Of a stretch of 64,000 bases of DNA, positions 23,897 to 33,523 are shown one piece after another (positions within the stretch are counted from its first letter, which is position 1; each line of letters begins with the position of its first letter). Under the pieces are notes generated by a model, which saw nothing but the letters and a program-made list of their open reading frames with translations, did no database searches and was not told the origin of the DNA. The stretch comes from Thereva unica (Eukaryota; Arthropoda; Insecta; Diptera; Therevidae): assembly GCA_949987705.1 (NCBI GenBank), contig OX465281.1:31542942-31606941 (forward strand), read 5' to 3'. The position numbers and the translations under genes were made by a program.

Positions 23897-24392
23897 AAGC
23901 GAAAAGCATTGGAGGGATCTTAATAAATGCACTTTGGCCAAATTAATCTGGCCCTCTTATGATCTCAGGCGGACCACCTCACTACTGAGCCTCGGGAGAC
24001 AAGACCTCTTAGTTATAGTGGGAGTGCTGACCGGACACTGTCTGATAGGGATGCATGCGACCCGCTTAGGTCTTGAGACCTACGATTTCTGCAGAAGCTG
24101 CAAGAATCTGGATGAGGCGGAAAGTGTACTTCATTTCCTCTGTCACTGTCCGGTCCTAAGCAGAATAAGGTTAACCACATTTGGCGAACCCTTTCTAAGC
24201 ACCCTTGCGGAAATCTCGAAGATTGGGATCCCGCAAATTAGAAGATTCATTACTTCCTCGAGATGGTTTTAGCGAAGAAACGACACTTTTACATCAGGTT
24301 TAAAGTGGGATCACAATGAGCCTATCCTTCTGGCCTAAGTGTATGAGCTTAAACCAACAGCTCAGCCATATCTAACCTAACCTAACCTACAT
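23897..24392 (+). pseudogene. Non-LTR RNase H relic, copy 3, right part with 3' end
   Basis: Continues the relic interrupted at 21044. An open frame from about 23898 gives KHWRDLNKCTLAK, WPSYDLRRTTSLLSLGRQDL, VGVLTGHCLIG, then a CCHC-like end (FCRSCKNLDEAESVLHFLCH followed by CPVL), stopping at 24272. The Cys-X2-Cys...His-X4-Cys knuckle after RNase H is typical of I/R1/LOA-type elements. A 3' UTR of about 100 bp ends in TAACCTAACCTAACCTA, which marks the element's 3' terminus. Confidence 0.8.
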
Positions 24393-24439
24393 CTAGCTTC
24401 AATAGCTCTGTGAGCTATTTGATTAACATATCCCCTCCG

Positions 24440-24600
24440 GTTAGACTTGAGTAGGCAGTACATTTGTCCCTTACACGACGGTATATTGTACTGAGGCCTC
24501 AATTTTTGAAATGTTCCACTTCAAAAATGCCTTAATACTCTTGAGCGTATGAGCGTGTATACCTGCACCATCACCAACCCAAAGGAACACAATCAGACCA
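24440..24600. repeat. Paralog of the target site of the 39.07-kb hAT element
   Basis: GGCAGTACATTTGTC, TACACGACGGTATATTGTACT, GAGGCCTCAATTTTTGAAATG and GCGTATGAGCGTGTAT match 39027-39070 plus 40044-40110. The hAT sequence that splits the copy there is absent here, so this copy preserves the empty site. Confidence 0.7.
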
Positions 24601-24796
24601 TTTGTTGCATTGATGTGCAGGTGAACACAGGTTTTTTTTTATCGGTGTCTATTTGCACCAAAAATACGGGTCTCACGGGCAACACGGGTCGAACAATGCT
24701 CGAGATATGGACTATATAGGCCGCTAAAGACCTCGGTAGTAATTTCTTCCAGAATTGAAGAAAATCTTCACCCGTGCAATCCGTGCTCTATCTCAT

Positions 24797-24957
24797 TGTT
24801 TCTCAACCTGGGGGTCGCGATCCCTAATAGGGATATAAGCGGGGTCGCAATCGCAATTCGTCCAAAAAATAAACAAATTATAATCAAATGTTGCATATAA
24901 ACCCTGGAATAACAACCGTATTAAATCCAAAAATTTAGCCACGATTTTCTCGGTAAA
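24797..24957. repeat. hAT-like end, composite repeat copy 1
   Basis: CATTGTTTCTCAACCTGGGG then GTCGCGATCCC, matching 41812-41840 (TTGTTTCTTAATCCGGGGGT). Sequences opening with TTTCTCAACCTGGGGGTCGC are typical of hAT non-autonomous elements. The similarity runs on into the next element in both copies, so the two moved or were duplicated together. Confidence 0.5.
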
Positions 24958-25477
24958 GATCGATTCACACATAACGGTGACGTGACGGCGACTTTAGTGC
25001 AGTATGGCAGCATCAGTGAAAAAATATCGGCACGATGTCATTCTATGGAAACAAATTGGGAAAGGCATGGCGTTGGCTTGCTCCTACACATCGGACGCAG
25101 TGGGGCACCGATGTTCTCAGTACCCTTAAAAGCCAGGCGTCCGTAAAATCCGCAAAAAACCATTGTCACCGATATTTTTAAATTTATCCCGGACGTAAAA
25201 CAAATGTTTTTTAAATTCAATTAAATAATAAAGTACAAGCAAGAAATGTAAAGATTGCTTTGATGTAGCGTTGCTTGAATGCACCAAATGTATTTCATCC
25301 CCTACTACATATGTACAAATCCGTGGAATTTAGTTTTACTTCCCGAAGAGTTCACATTAGATAAGCCCACTGTTGATTTTGGTGGGGCTGTGTGAATGTC
25401 AGTGAAAAATTTATCACGGAAGCCACTGACACGGAGAGCATCGGAGCCGTGCTGGCACGGATATGTGTGAATCGACC
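24958..25477. mobile_element. TIR element flanked by TAAA direct repeats
   Basis: The left end is GATCGATTCACACATAACGG; the right end, reversed, is GGTCGATTCACACATATCCG. It is flanked by TAAA at 24954-24957 and 25478-25481, so a TAA (PIF/Harbinger-like) or TAAA duplication is possible. Similarity between the arms is imperfect beyond 25 bp. It has no transposase. A related but truncated copy lies at about 41987-42215. Confidence 0.55.
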
Positions 25478-25668
25478 TAAACAACTCAATTTTACAACAT
25501 ATTTAACGGAAGAAGATGAAACCCGATCAAGAATGTTTGTTTTTCCTGCCGTCTCCACCAGACTTGGTTTCTTAGCGAGAAAATCGATCCAAATGCTTGA
25601 ATTTTTATCGTTCAACCAATTGTGAGGGGTCACTTGATTTTGAACTTTCGTAGCGATGTACATGTACA

Positions 25669-26130
25669 ATTACTATCGGCGTTTCATTTCACAGGCAGCA
25701 GAAAATAAGTTGGCTGTAGGGCAGTTCCTCGGCTGTTCAAAGAAGAATGATAGAACTAAGATCAGCTGGGATGCTGACGCGAATGAAGCGTTCAAAAAAA
25801 TATAAAATATTTGCCGGAAATAACAATGTTAGCTTTTTCTATGCATAGCGCTCCAATCTCGCTAGTTACCGACGCATCAGCATTAGGTGCCGCGTTATAA
25901 CCGTCGGTTAACGGAAATTGGCAACCCTTTTTAGGCGGAAGATTTCAACATTGAGAAAGGATATAGACCGTACGTGGAATGACTGTCGATTAATGCAGGG
26001 ATAAGATTTCCGAATTTTTTTTAGAGAGGACTAATTTTACCATTGTAGCAGACCACAAACCTCAGTGTTAACACGTTTTAGCAGACTTGGGAGAAACTGT
26101 CACCAAGGCAAACACGACAATTGAACGATG
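25669..26130 (+). pseudogene. Ty3/gypsy RT-RNase H junction relic
   Basis: Frames with stops read NYYRRFISQAAENKL, then KISWDADANEAFKK, LAFSMHSAPISLVTDASALG (the TDAS motif of gypsy RNase H), VADHKP and SPRQTRQL near the end. These appear in the normal order of a gypsy pol thumb and RNase H. No LTRs were found. It lies about 9 kb from the other gypsy relic (16.3-17.2 kb) but covers a different pol segment; whether they are one element is unknown. Confidence 0.7.
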
Positions 26131-26136
26131 AAGGTT

Positions 26137-27408
26137 AGGAGTCATCCGTTGTACTGCTAGTCCGTCATGGTGCAATGTATAGTAGTAAGTTTGATCAGAA
26201 GGATAGAATAGAAAGGATAGGTTAGGTGCATGAGTAGGTGCCGATGAACCTTGCGTTTGAGCTCAGAGATGTTATATGAGCTCGGAAACACCGACTGCGG
26301 AAGACAGTCCCACAGTCGAGTTGTTCTATTTATAAACGAACTTTTATAACGTAATGTGCACGAAGAGAAGGGCTGTAGTGTGTGGAGGTGAGCCGAATTG
26401 GCTAGTCTTGTGTTGGGGGAAAAAAGTTGGCGTGTAGGCAGGAGGTTGTTTATTTCAGTGGAGCAGTCACTGTAATAATAGCGATAAAACTTGCCGAGTG
26501 CTTCGATGGCTTAAAGGCTCGTTGGAGGAGCAAATAGTGCTATCGCCAATGAGTTTGATTGGGCGGTTTTGCACCTTGTCCAGCCAAGCCAAGGTTGTTT
26601 CAGGAGCGCCCGGCCAGATATACGAGTTGTATTCAAGGCGGGGCCGCATGTAGGACTTGTAGATTCTGGCCAGAGCAGCTGGCGGAAAGAGGAACTTGCA
26701 TCTCTTAAGCCGGGAATACACATGCCTCAAAAATAGATAAGTAGCTTGCATGCTTGAAAATGGCATATGCCAGTAGATGGTGCAACGAGGATACATTTGC
26801 CACTGAAATGGCATGCCTTACAGCAATTCTGTTTGTATATTATTATATTTTGTATGGTCAGATTGGAGTCACTCATATCTTCCATAGTTTTACGATAGGC
26901 GTTTTCTCGAGATATTTTATTTTTAGAGAGAGGAGACAGACATTCATAATCTCGGTATAAACTAATTTTAATAGTTTTCTCATCTCCCCATCGTGCCATA
27001 TTAAGCACATATAAATCACGATTCCATCGCCACGACATTTCCAGATGACCGGGTGCGTTCATACGTGCTATTAGATGTGCCACTTGAATTTCTAAGTCAG
27101 CTTCACCACACATTGCATGCCAAAAACTCAAATGCTGTGTAATTTACTTGCATGCCTCCTAAAAGCATGCTTTTTCATAAACACACATGCTAGTATGTTT
27201 TATGTGCAAGCTCCTTGCATGGCATTGTGCAAGCTACGGGCATGTGCATTCCCGGCTTTAAGGAATCCGAGGCATCAAGAATGAGTTCGATGTCCGCGTT
27301 AAGAGAGCTGGACATGAGTTCGCACTCTAAGAGACAAGGTGTGGCACTTGCTTGTCTAACGTTGGCGTAAGAGTAACGCAGAGTACTGTCATCGGCGAAA
27401 CTGTGGAG
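26137..27408 (-). pseudogene. Jockey/CR1-like retrotransposon relic, 3' part
   Basis: Minus-strand ORF2 remains. HSFADDSTLRYSYANVRQA (FADD is the polymerase active-site box) lies at 27400-27340. After an inserted TIR element, CKFLFPPAALARIYKSYMRP, SYIWPGAPETTLAWLDKVQ and RTTRLWDCLPQSVFP follow, the usual C-terminal order for Jockey/CR1 elements (LWNSLP block). A 3' UTR tail near 26137-26225 matches those at 44068-44165, 28798-28905 and 63858-63962. A segment between the FADD box and the C-terminal block is missing. Confidence 0.75.
26705..27261 (-). mobile_element. TIR element between TTAA repeats, carrying a MADF-like ORF
   Basis: Element 26709-27257 (549 bp). The ends are GCCGGGAATACACATGCC and, reversed, AGCCGGGAATGCACATGCC. 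It is flanked by TTAA at 26705-26708 and 27258-27261. Its insertion splits the Jockey/CR1-like frame. On the minus strand, about 27000-26850, a frame reads KTIKISLYRDYECLSPLSKN and SRENAYRKTMEDM, resembling a MADF DNA-binding domain but frayed and truncated. MADF/Myb-like proteins are the usual second gene of PIF/Harbinger elements; the TTAA flanks would instead suggest piggyBac-type insertion. Confidence 0.7.
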
Positions 27409-29130
27409 TGTGTTGGAGGGGATTGAGAGCAGATGACATATCTATCGATTGGTTCAAATCGGCTTACACGATAAAAGGGTCACAGCCAGATCATGAGGCA
27501 TTAGAAGAACCATCGAGTTATCAAACAAAACGGACCCGGAAAATAGTCAAGCTCGCAGGTTCAGGGATTAATAATCACATCGGAAAGAGGGGTACTATGG
27601 TGGCACTTGCCACTACCTTGTATCTTTATAAAAAAAAAGTGCGAATAGACACGCCGTTTTTTTTATACTCTTGACAGACTATGCCGTCTGGTCCAGTCAA
27701 AACAGAGGGAGCTACCCCCCTATCCACTCATATACAGGGTATTTACGAAAAATAGAAACTTGAGCGACCTCATTTAGTGTAGACGCATTTTGCAATTTAC
27801 AGTGTTTTTTTTCTTGTGAGTTGCTGTATTCTTAGGGAGTCAATATTGTTGCTATAGCTTTTAACTATACACTGAATACTATTTCAAATAACATAACATC
27901 ATCTCTAGATTTTGAGTAAAATCTGATTCCCCCCCCCCAAGAATTGTTGCTGGATCCGTCCCTGAGTTAAAGTTTTCGACCTTAAAAAAAATCCTTTAAA
28001 TCTTCTAAATCACCAAAACAATCATTGACTTTGCAATACTTAACTCCACTATATATCTTCGTTACCTTTTTACACCTTCTTACCAAATAAGCCATGACTA
28101 AGATGTTTAACATTATTATCAACGCTTTTCGTCATATATGATATAAATCATCTTACATTATTATGTTGAACATGACTTTAAAGTCTGTAAGAAGGGTTGA
28201 GCGATGCCTTCGGGTTGAGCGATGCCTTCGGGTTGTTCGGCTTTCGCAGAGATAACACGATGGATGTTACATTGAAATTCTTGTAACTCTTGTAATGCGT
28301 AATGAATCTTGCTAAATCGGTAATTGGAGGGGAATGCCATATAAGGAAGTTTTCAAGTATATGTAAATTAGGTTGTATATGATGTACAAGTCTGGAGGGT
28401 ATTTTTGGTAAAATTGTATTCGGGTGTAACTTTTGAGGTGTATTCTATGACCTTAAAGCACTTTACACGTTGTATTATGTTAAAGTTAGCACAGAGAACT
28501 TCTGTAAATAAGAGTTGGTAATCTTAATTGATTTTTGAATGTTAATCGAGGATTATATTGTTAAGCCATTGAAAAAAGTAGTTTCGTAATAGACAGATAT
28601 TTCAAGTTGCGTTCGCCCAAGCTTTTGCCAAGTTCTTAATTATCGGTAAAACTTAAAAACTGTTTACTCTAAAAAAACAGATTGGATGTAGGATTAAAAG
28701 TGGCCTGGGTAGTGTAGATAGTAATGGTTTGACTCTTTTGTAATAGTGTTCTAGTTGTTACTCGGATGGTGAACAATCTTCCCCAGTCGATATTTCCGAA
28801 ATCTTAAAACATCCTATTCTATTCTATCCTTCAAATCAAACTAACTACAAGAAATGAATCATGACCTAATAGGCATGACGGATTGAATGATTCCTAAGCT
28901 GGTGTGGAAAATTCTGTTACTTGATGTGAGCTCCTACACCCTCTAGGAGTTCAAACGAAAGATTCATCGCCTATGGCAGCTGTAATTTATACCGAATGTG
29001 GCTTTAACCATTGCCATCGAGAATACTTTGGTAGACCCAAGAAACCAAAATATGAGCTTTTTAAGTTAAAAAGAAAGTATATAAAGACGACAGAGGAAAA
29101 AACCTAAAAGGGAAAATGAATGAAAGCACG
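27409..29130. other. Intronic DNA with a Jockey-like 3' tail
   Basis: No gene. Bases 28798-28905 (+) are a copy of the Jockey/CR1-like 3' UTR tail (CTATTCTATCCTTC, ATGACGGATTGAATGATTCC). A tandem duplication of GTTGAGCGATGCCTTCGG is at 28195-28230. A possible hAT-type end (GGATCCGTCCCTG) follows a C run at about 27930-27965. Confidence 0.45.
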
Positions 29131-29131
29131 G

Positions 29132-29440
29132 TATACAGAAACAGAGGCGTAGCAAAGGTGTGGCGAGCGAGGCGCCTGCCTAGAGCGCAATAGCGAAGGG
29201 CGCCAAAACTTTCGCCTGACGTGCCTGCTGTTTGTCGTAGTGCATTGAGCCAGTTATAATTGCATTTTGAGGATCGTCTCAAATCGGCACAAAAGGAGCT
29301 GGTGTGTTTCTGAATATCATAGAATTACTCGGCAAGTACAATAAAACTTTGGGAGAACTCATTGCTGAACACAAAAAGGTTCAATCAATTAATTACTATG
29401 TTGAAACAATAAGTGCAGTTGATATTCTTATAACCCATTT
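29132..29440 (+). pseudogene. hAT-type relic
   Basis: Begins CAGAGGCGTAGCAAAGGTG, a hAT-like terminus. From 29304 a frame gives FLNIIELLGKYNKTLGELIA, reminiscent of the ZMYM/hAT transposase N-terminal region. No right end was found; it is overtaken at about 29450 by a non-LTR fragment. Confidence 0.4.
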
Positions 29441-29454
29441 TTTTCCATTTGCCT

Positions 29455-29600
29455 CGGGCGCTGGTAACGCTTACCACGGCTCTAATAAATCGCCAGGCAT
29501 AGATAGTATTAAGGCAGAGCTACCCAAGGACGGAGGGTAAGATCTGTTAGAACAACTGCACGAGCTTATATGCGAAAGTTTGCCTTGTGCAAAATATTTG
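29455..29600 (+). pseudogene. Non-LTR reverse transcriptase fragment
   Basis: Reads NKSPGIDSIKAELPKDGG, then a stop, then DLLEQLHELICES. This is the N-terminal RT block (NKSPGxDxIxxE) of a non-LTR element. It is distinct from the element starting at 29863. Confidence 0.6.
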
Positions 29601-29844
29601 TTCATAGAAAATCGGCTTGAGGTTTCTGTTTTGGCATGAGCGTCTAAACGATATTCAAGCTTCGGGTATAACCCTCAACATGCCCTTGTGTGAATAGTGA
29701 TGTTCGACCACCTGCTCCTCTGTTCTTATCATAATCAATAAAATGTAATAATCGTGTCAAATTAGCAAAAGGATGCCTACATTTTTAATATAGAACCAAA
29801 TGGCCTAATATTTTTGGGAAATTTTTCAGAAACACTTATTGATC

Positions 29845-32607
29845 AAGTGTTATATGATCTGATCCTCGACAACCTGGTCTGCCTCTTTAGAGCCAGCTTC
29901 AACTGGGGATATATTCCAACCATCTGGAGGAAAGTCGTGGTGGTTTTTATCCCGAAACAGGGCAACAGATCCCTGGAGCTGCCTAAATCGTACAGACCTA
30001 TCAGCTTAACCTCTTTTCTTTTGAAAACGATGGAAAGGCTGCTAGACCTTCACATTAGGTGCAAGCTGGAGCTCTCCCTTCCTCTACATAGCTCCCAGTT
30101 CGCTTACTCGAAGGGTAAGTCAACAGAGGTTGCTCTACATCACCTGGTCAGTAAAATCGAAAAAGGCTTCCTCGCCAAAGAAACTGCTTTATGTGCGTTT
30201 CTTGACATCGAAGGTGCTTTCGATAACACTGGCTATGATTCTATCTCTAGAGCACTGGCTCTCAGAAACCTGGATCCTCACACGATTGAGTGGATAAATG
30301 CCATGCTTGTAGATCGTGACATTTCTTCTACTTTAGGCGTCTCCACCATTAGTGTTAAAGCTATAAAGGGCTGCCCTCAAGGTGGAGTTTTATCCCCATT
30401 ACTTTGGTCACTAGTTGTGGATGAACTTTTGACTAAACTATCTGAATCTGGTTTCGATGTCATCGGCTATGCAGATGATCTTGCCATCATTGTCTCTGGG
30501 AAATTCGATTTGACCGTTACAGAGCACTACGAGAAGTTCAAAGATGGTGTACCAAGGAGGGCCTAGCAATTAACCCAAATAAAGCTGTCCTGGTACCTTT
30601 CTCCAAACGTTACAAACTGGACCTAGGTCCTATCTGTATTCGGGATACCACAGTTGAGTACTCAGACTCAGTCAAATATTTGGGAGTAAAGCTAGACAAG
30701 AGACTGAACTGGAACGCTCAACTTGACTACGTCATTACCAAATCCACTAGGGCCATATGGGCCTGAAAAAGGCTTCTGGGTAAGACATGGGGTCTTACAC
30801 CACAAATGATGTACTGGATGTGCAATACGATCGTAAAACCCATTTTGACTTATGCCGCTATAGTTTGGTGGCCCAAGACTAAACAGGTTACCTCGATCCT
30901 CAAATGCAGCAAACTGCAACGGCTTGCTTGCCTCTCCATTACCGGGGCTATGCGGACCTGTCCCACAGCTGCAATGGGGGCAATCATTGGATTGACTCCT
31001 TTGCATATCTCCATATGGAAATCCGCCGCCATAAAGGCCCAATTATAATGAACGGATCTGAGCGGATTGGAATGTCAAAAAAACGCATTTGATCGGATAC
31101 AAAACTGGCTGGTTAAAATAACGCATCTGCTCGGATTCAAACGTCAAAGTTTATTGTAAATAAGAGTGCAAAAAATTCTTCATTTTGTTGTTTTTATAGC
31201 CAATTTTGGCTTTTTTTATAAATAATTTCATAATTTTTAACTTCGTTGACGAGTTGGTCGCCGGTAAACAATTTTGTATTTCAACTGTTAACGTTATGTT
31301 TATCAAATTTTTGACAGTTCAATGCGGCAATTTCTAATCTTTTAGAAACGAATGTGCTCAAATCCGACCGAATCCGCTTGAATGCGTTCATTATAATCGG
31401 TCGGGTCTAAAATGTATGTCGGGAAAACCAATTTGACAGATCAATCCGTTTTGTTGCGCTCAAATCCGTTCATTATAATTGGGCCTTAAGTGCCTTGAGA
31501 CTTCAGATCTCATCCAACTGGCCCTATACGGTCAAAGGACACATGGATATCCTTAACAATATCCCAAACATTTCCATTTGCCGCGTATCCGACCACATGG
31601 TTAGTGAACTGCGGTTCCAAAGGAAATTCAGAGCAATTATCCCGGATCGTTCTGAGTGGGAGGAACTCATTCTCCCTGGGGATCCTAAACATCTTCACTG
31701 GTTTACCGACGGGTCAAAGATGGAACATGGCACAGGGGCTGGTGTCGCAGGACCCAACTCCAAGGTCTCGATTGCAATGGGTAAGTGGCCCTCTGTTTTT
31801 CAGACTGAAATACATGCCATTGCGACCTGCGCTAGGCTCAACCTTGAGAAAGGTCTGAAAGGCGCCAACATTAAAATCTTTTCTGACAGCCAAGCTGCCA
31901 TCAAGGCACTCTCAACTTGGAAGTTTTCATCCAAAATAGTTGCAGGGTGTTTCGACGTACTTCAGAGCCAGACCAGAAGGAATAAGGTCTCGCTCTGCTG
32001 GGTCCCCGGACACCGGGGTATCGAGGGGAATGAGGCTGCAGATCGCCTCGCGAGGGAAGGGTCTGAGACGTTGATCCAGGGCCCCGAACCCTTCTGTGGC
32101 ATCTCTTGGTCCACCTCCAAGTCCCTGGTAGAGGAGTGGATTAAGGGACTAAACCTAGCCTACTGGGAGTCAGTCCCAGGCCTTAGACAGGCTAAAGATC
32201 TTATAAGACCCTTTGCCCTAAGAGGCAGTATTACCTTAAACAGAACGGACCTAAGGCTGCTGGTGGGTTATCTGACTGGCCATGTGGGACTGCGGTATCA
32301 CCTCCATAACCTAGGATTGTCTCAAGAGACAGAATGCCGACTCTGCATGGAAGGCGATGAGACTTCCACACATATCCTTTGTGAATGTCCTGCTCTGATC
32401 TGGCTTAGACTAAGAACGTTTATCAGAGAGTTTTTGAGTCCTGCTCAAGTCCGGTCTTTGTCAATTAAAGACCTTCTTGCTTTCATTCGGAAGGCTGATA
32501 GTGTGTTCCGCTAGTGGGGTACGTACACAATAGGCCTAACTTGGCCGCAGTGTTCACCATGTGGGTTGCCCCCTCACTTCTTAAAAAAAAAGTGTTATAT
32601 GATCTGA
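29845..32607 (+). mobile_element. 5'-truncated non-LTR retrotransposon with 18-bp target duplications
   Basis: Element 29863-32589. The flanks AAGTGTTATATGATCTGA at 29845-29862 and 32590-32607 are identical, and the element ends in a short A run. This fits target-primed reverse transcription of an incomplete copy. Its ORF2: RT domain with SYRPISLTSFLLKTMERLL, AFLDIEGAFDN, GCPQGGVLSPLLW and GYADDLAII (30464-30490); a frameshift near 30541; a TGA at about 30763; a thumb region; RNase H (WFTDGSK, FSDSQAAIKAL, WVPGHRGIEGNEAADRLA); then a CCHC-like end (CRLCMEGDETSTHILCECPA) and a stop at 32512-32514. RT sequence style plus RNase H suggests the I/R1/LOA group. It is split by a MITE at 31035-31486. 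Confidence 0.88.
31032..31489. mobile_element. MITE inside the non-LTR element, TAA target duplication
   Basis: Element 31035-31486 (452 bp), ends AGGCCCAATTATAATGAACG with about 30 bp of inverted repeat and one mismatch. It is flanked by TAA at 31032-31034 and 31487-31489 (PIF/Harbinger-type). With the element and one TAA left out, the host retrotransposon frame runs on uninterrupted across the junction, which confirms the boundaries. Internal motifs echo the termini (GATCGGAT, CTCGGATTCAAACG, AAATCCGACCGAATCCG). No coding capacity. Confidence 0.9.
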
Positions 32608-33047
32608 GGGTATGCAAATGTTATTATTCATTATTTTTTTAACAACTGGTTCATGTTAAAGAACAATTAATCTACCATTAATTAACAAATTAAAAATCTC
32701 GGTAAATATCTAACGAAATGCACTCAAAATCTATATTCGGGGGTTTCTGAGGACGCTGAACACGTATTTGCACGAATTGACTTACATCAGTCACTTCGCA
32801 ATAAATATATCGTTGCGTGTGCAACGATTCATTTTTACTCAGTTTATTTGCACCAATTGAGTTGCCTCAGCCAGCTTGCACAAGAAAATTTTTGCATGTA
32901 AACCGACCTTTATATCAAATCATTACGAAGGGAGACGAATTATCTTGAAAAAATAACATAGGAATCGCGCTACTAGCCAATAGAGGTCTACAAAATTTTT
33001 ACATGTATCTTGAAGGATAGATTAGAACCATTTCACTTGGCACTGAT
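32608..33047. other. Intronic DNA without recognised features
   Basis: Nothing recognisable; AT-rich start, then mixed sequence with short CAATTGA/GCACGAATTGA repeats near 32770-32860. Confidence 0.3.
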
Positions 33048-33523
33048 TAAAGCTATGTATGCTGTTCCTAAGTACGGCGGTCAAGAAAATGTTCCCCATA
33101 TAAAGTGTATGTAAAAAACGCCTAAGTAATCGGTCAAGAAATGCTATAGGAATTTTGCTCAAGAAATTTCTGTACCTAGTACGCTGTTCGCTCAAGAAAA
33201 ATGCTAGTACTATTCTGACACATAGATGGATCCTTTTCCTAAGGCGGTTAAGAAAAAATTGGAAAGACCATTTTTTCTTGACCGAAATTGACATTACGAG
33301 ATGGAACGGAAAGTAGATTTGGCGTTTTCACTAACGTGATTATTATTTAAAGTGATTATTTTATAATATACTCAAAAAAAATTCCCGCAATGATGTCAAA
33401 TGTCAATTTTGAACACGGAAAAAAATCATCGCATTACTTGTCGAAATTTTCTGTACCGGGGTCAAGAAATAATAAGAGCATTTTTCTTGACCGCCGTACT
33501 TAGGAACAGCATACATAGCTTAA
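33048..33523. mobile_element. MITE with 39-bp perfect TIRs, TAA target duplication
   Basis: Element 33051-33520 (470 bp) beginning AGCTATGTATGCTGTTCCTA. Its 39 terminal bases are identical at both ends in inverted orientation. Flanks TAA at 33048-33050 and 33521-33523. TTAA flanking with a one-base offset is an alternative reading. The interior repeats GGTCAAGAAA and GCTCAAGAAA many times. No coding capacity. Confidence 0.85.

Noticed and set aside
16320..26130. The two gypsy pol relics as one interrupted retrotransposon
   Set aside because: They cover different pol segments in reversed order along the + strand (integrase end first), so one element would need rearrangement. No shared LTR.
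27440..27465. GGTTCAAATC as a tRNA B box
   Set aside because: No A box at proper distance and no cloverleaf can be drawn.
20880..27965. CAGTGGCGGATAC end at 20880 and GGATCCGTCCCTG end at 27953-27965 as one 7-kb hAT element
   Set aside because: The ends face each other but the flanking 8-mers do not match and many unrelated elements lie between. More likely two single-ended relics of a common family.
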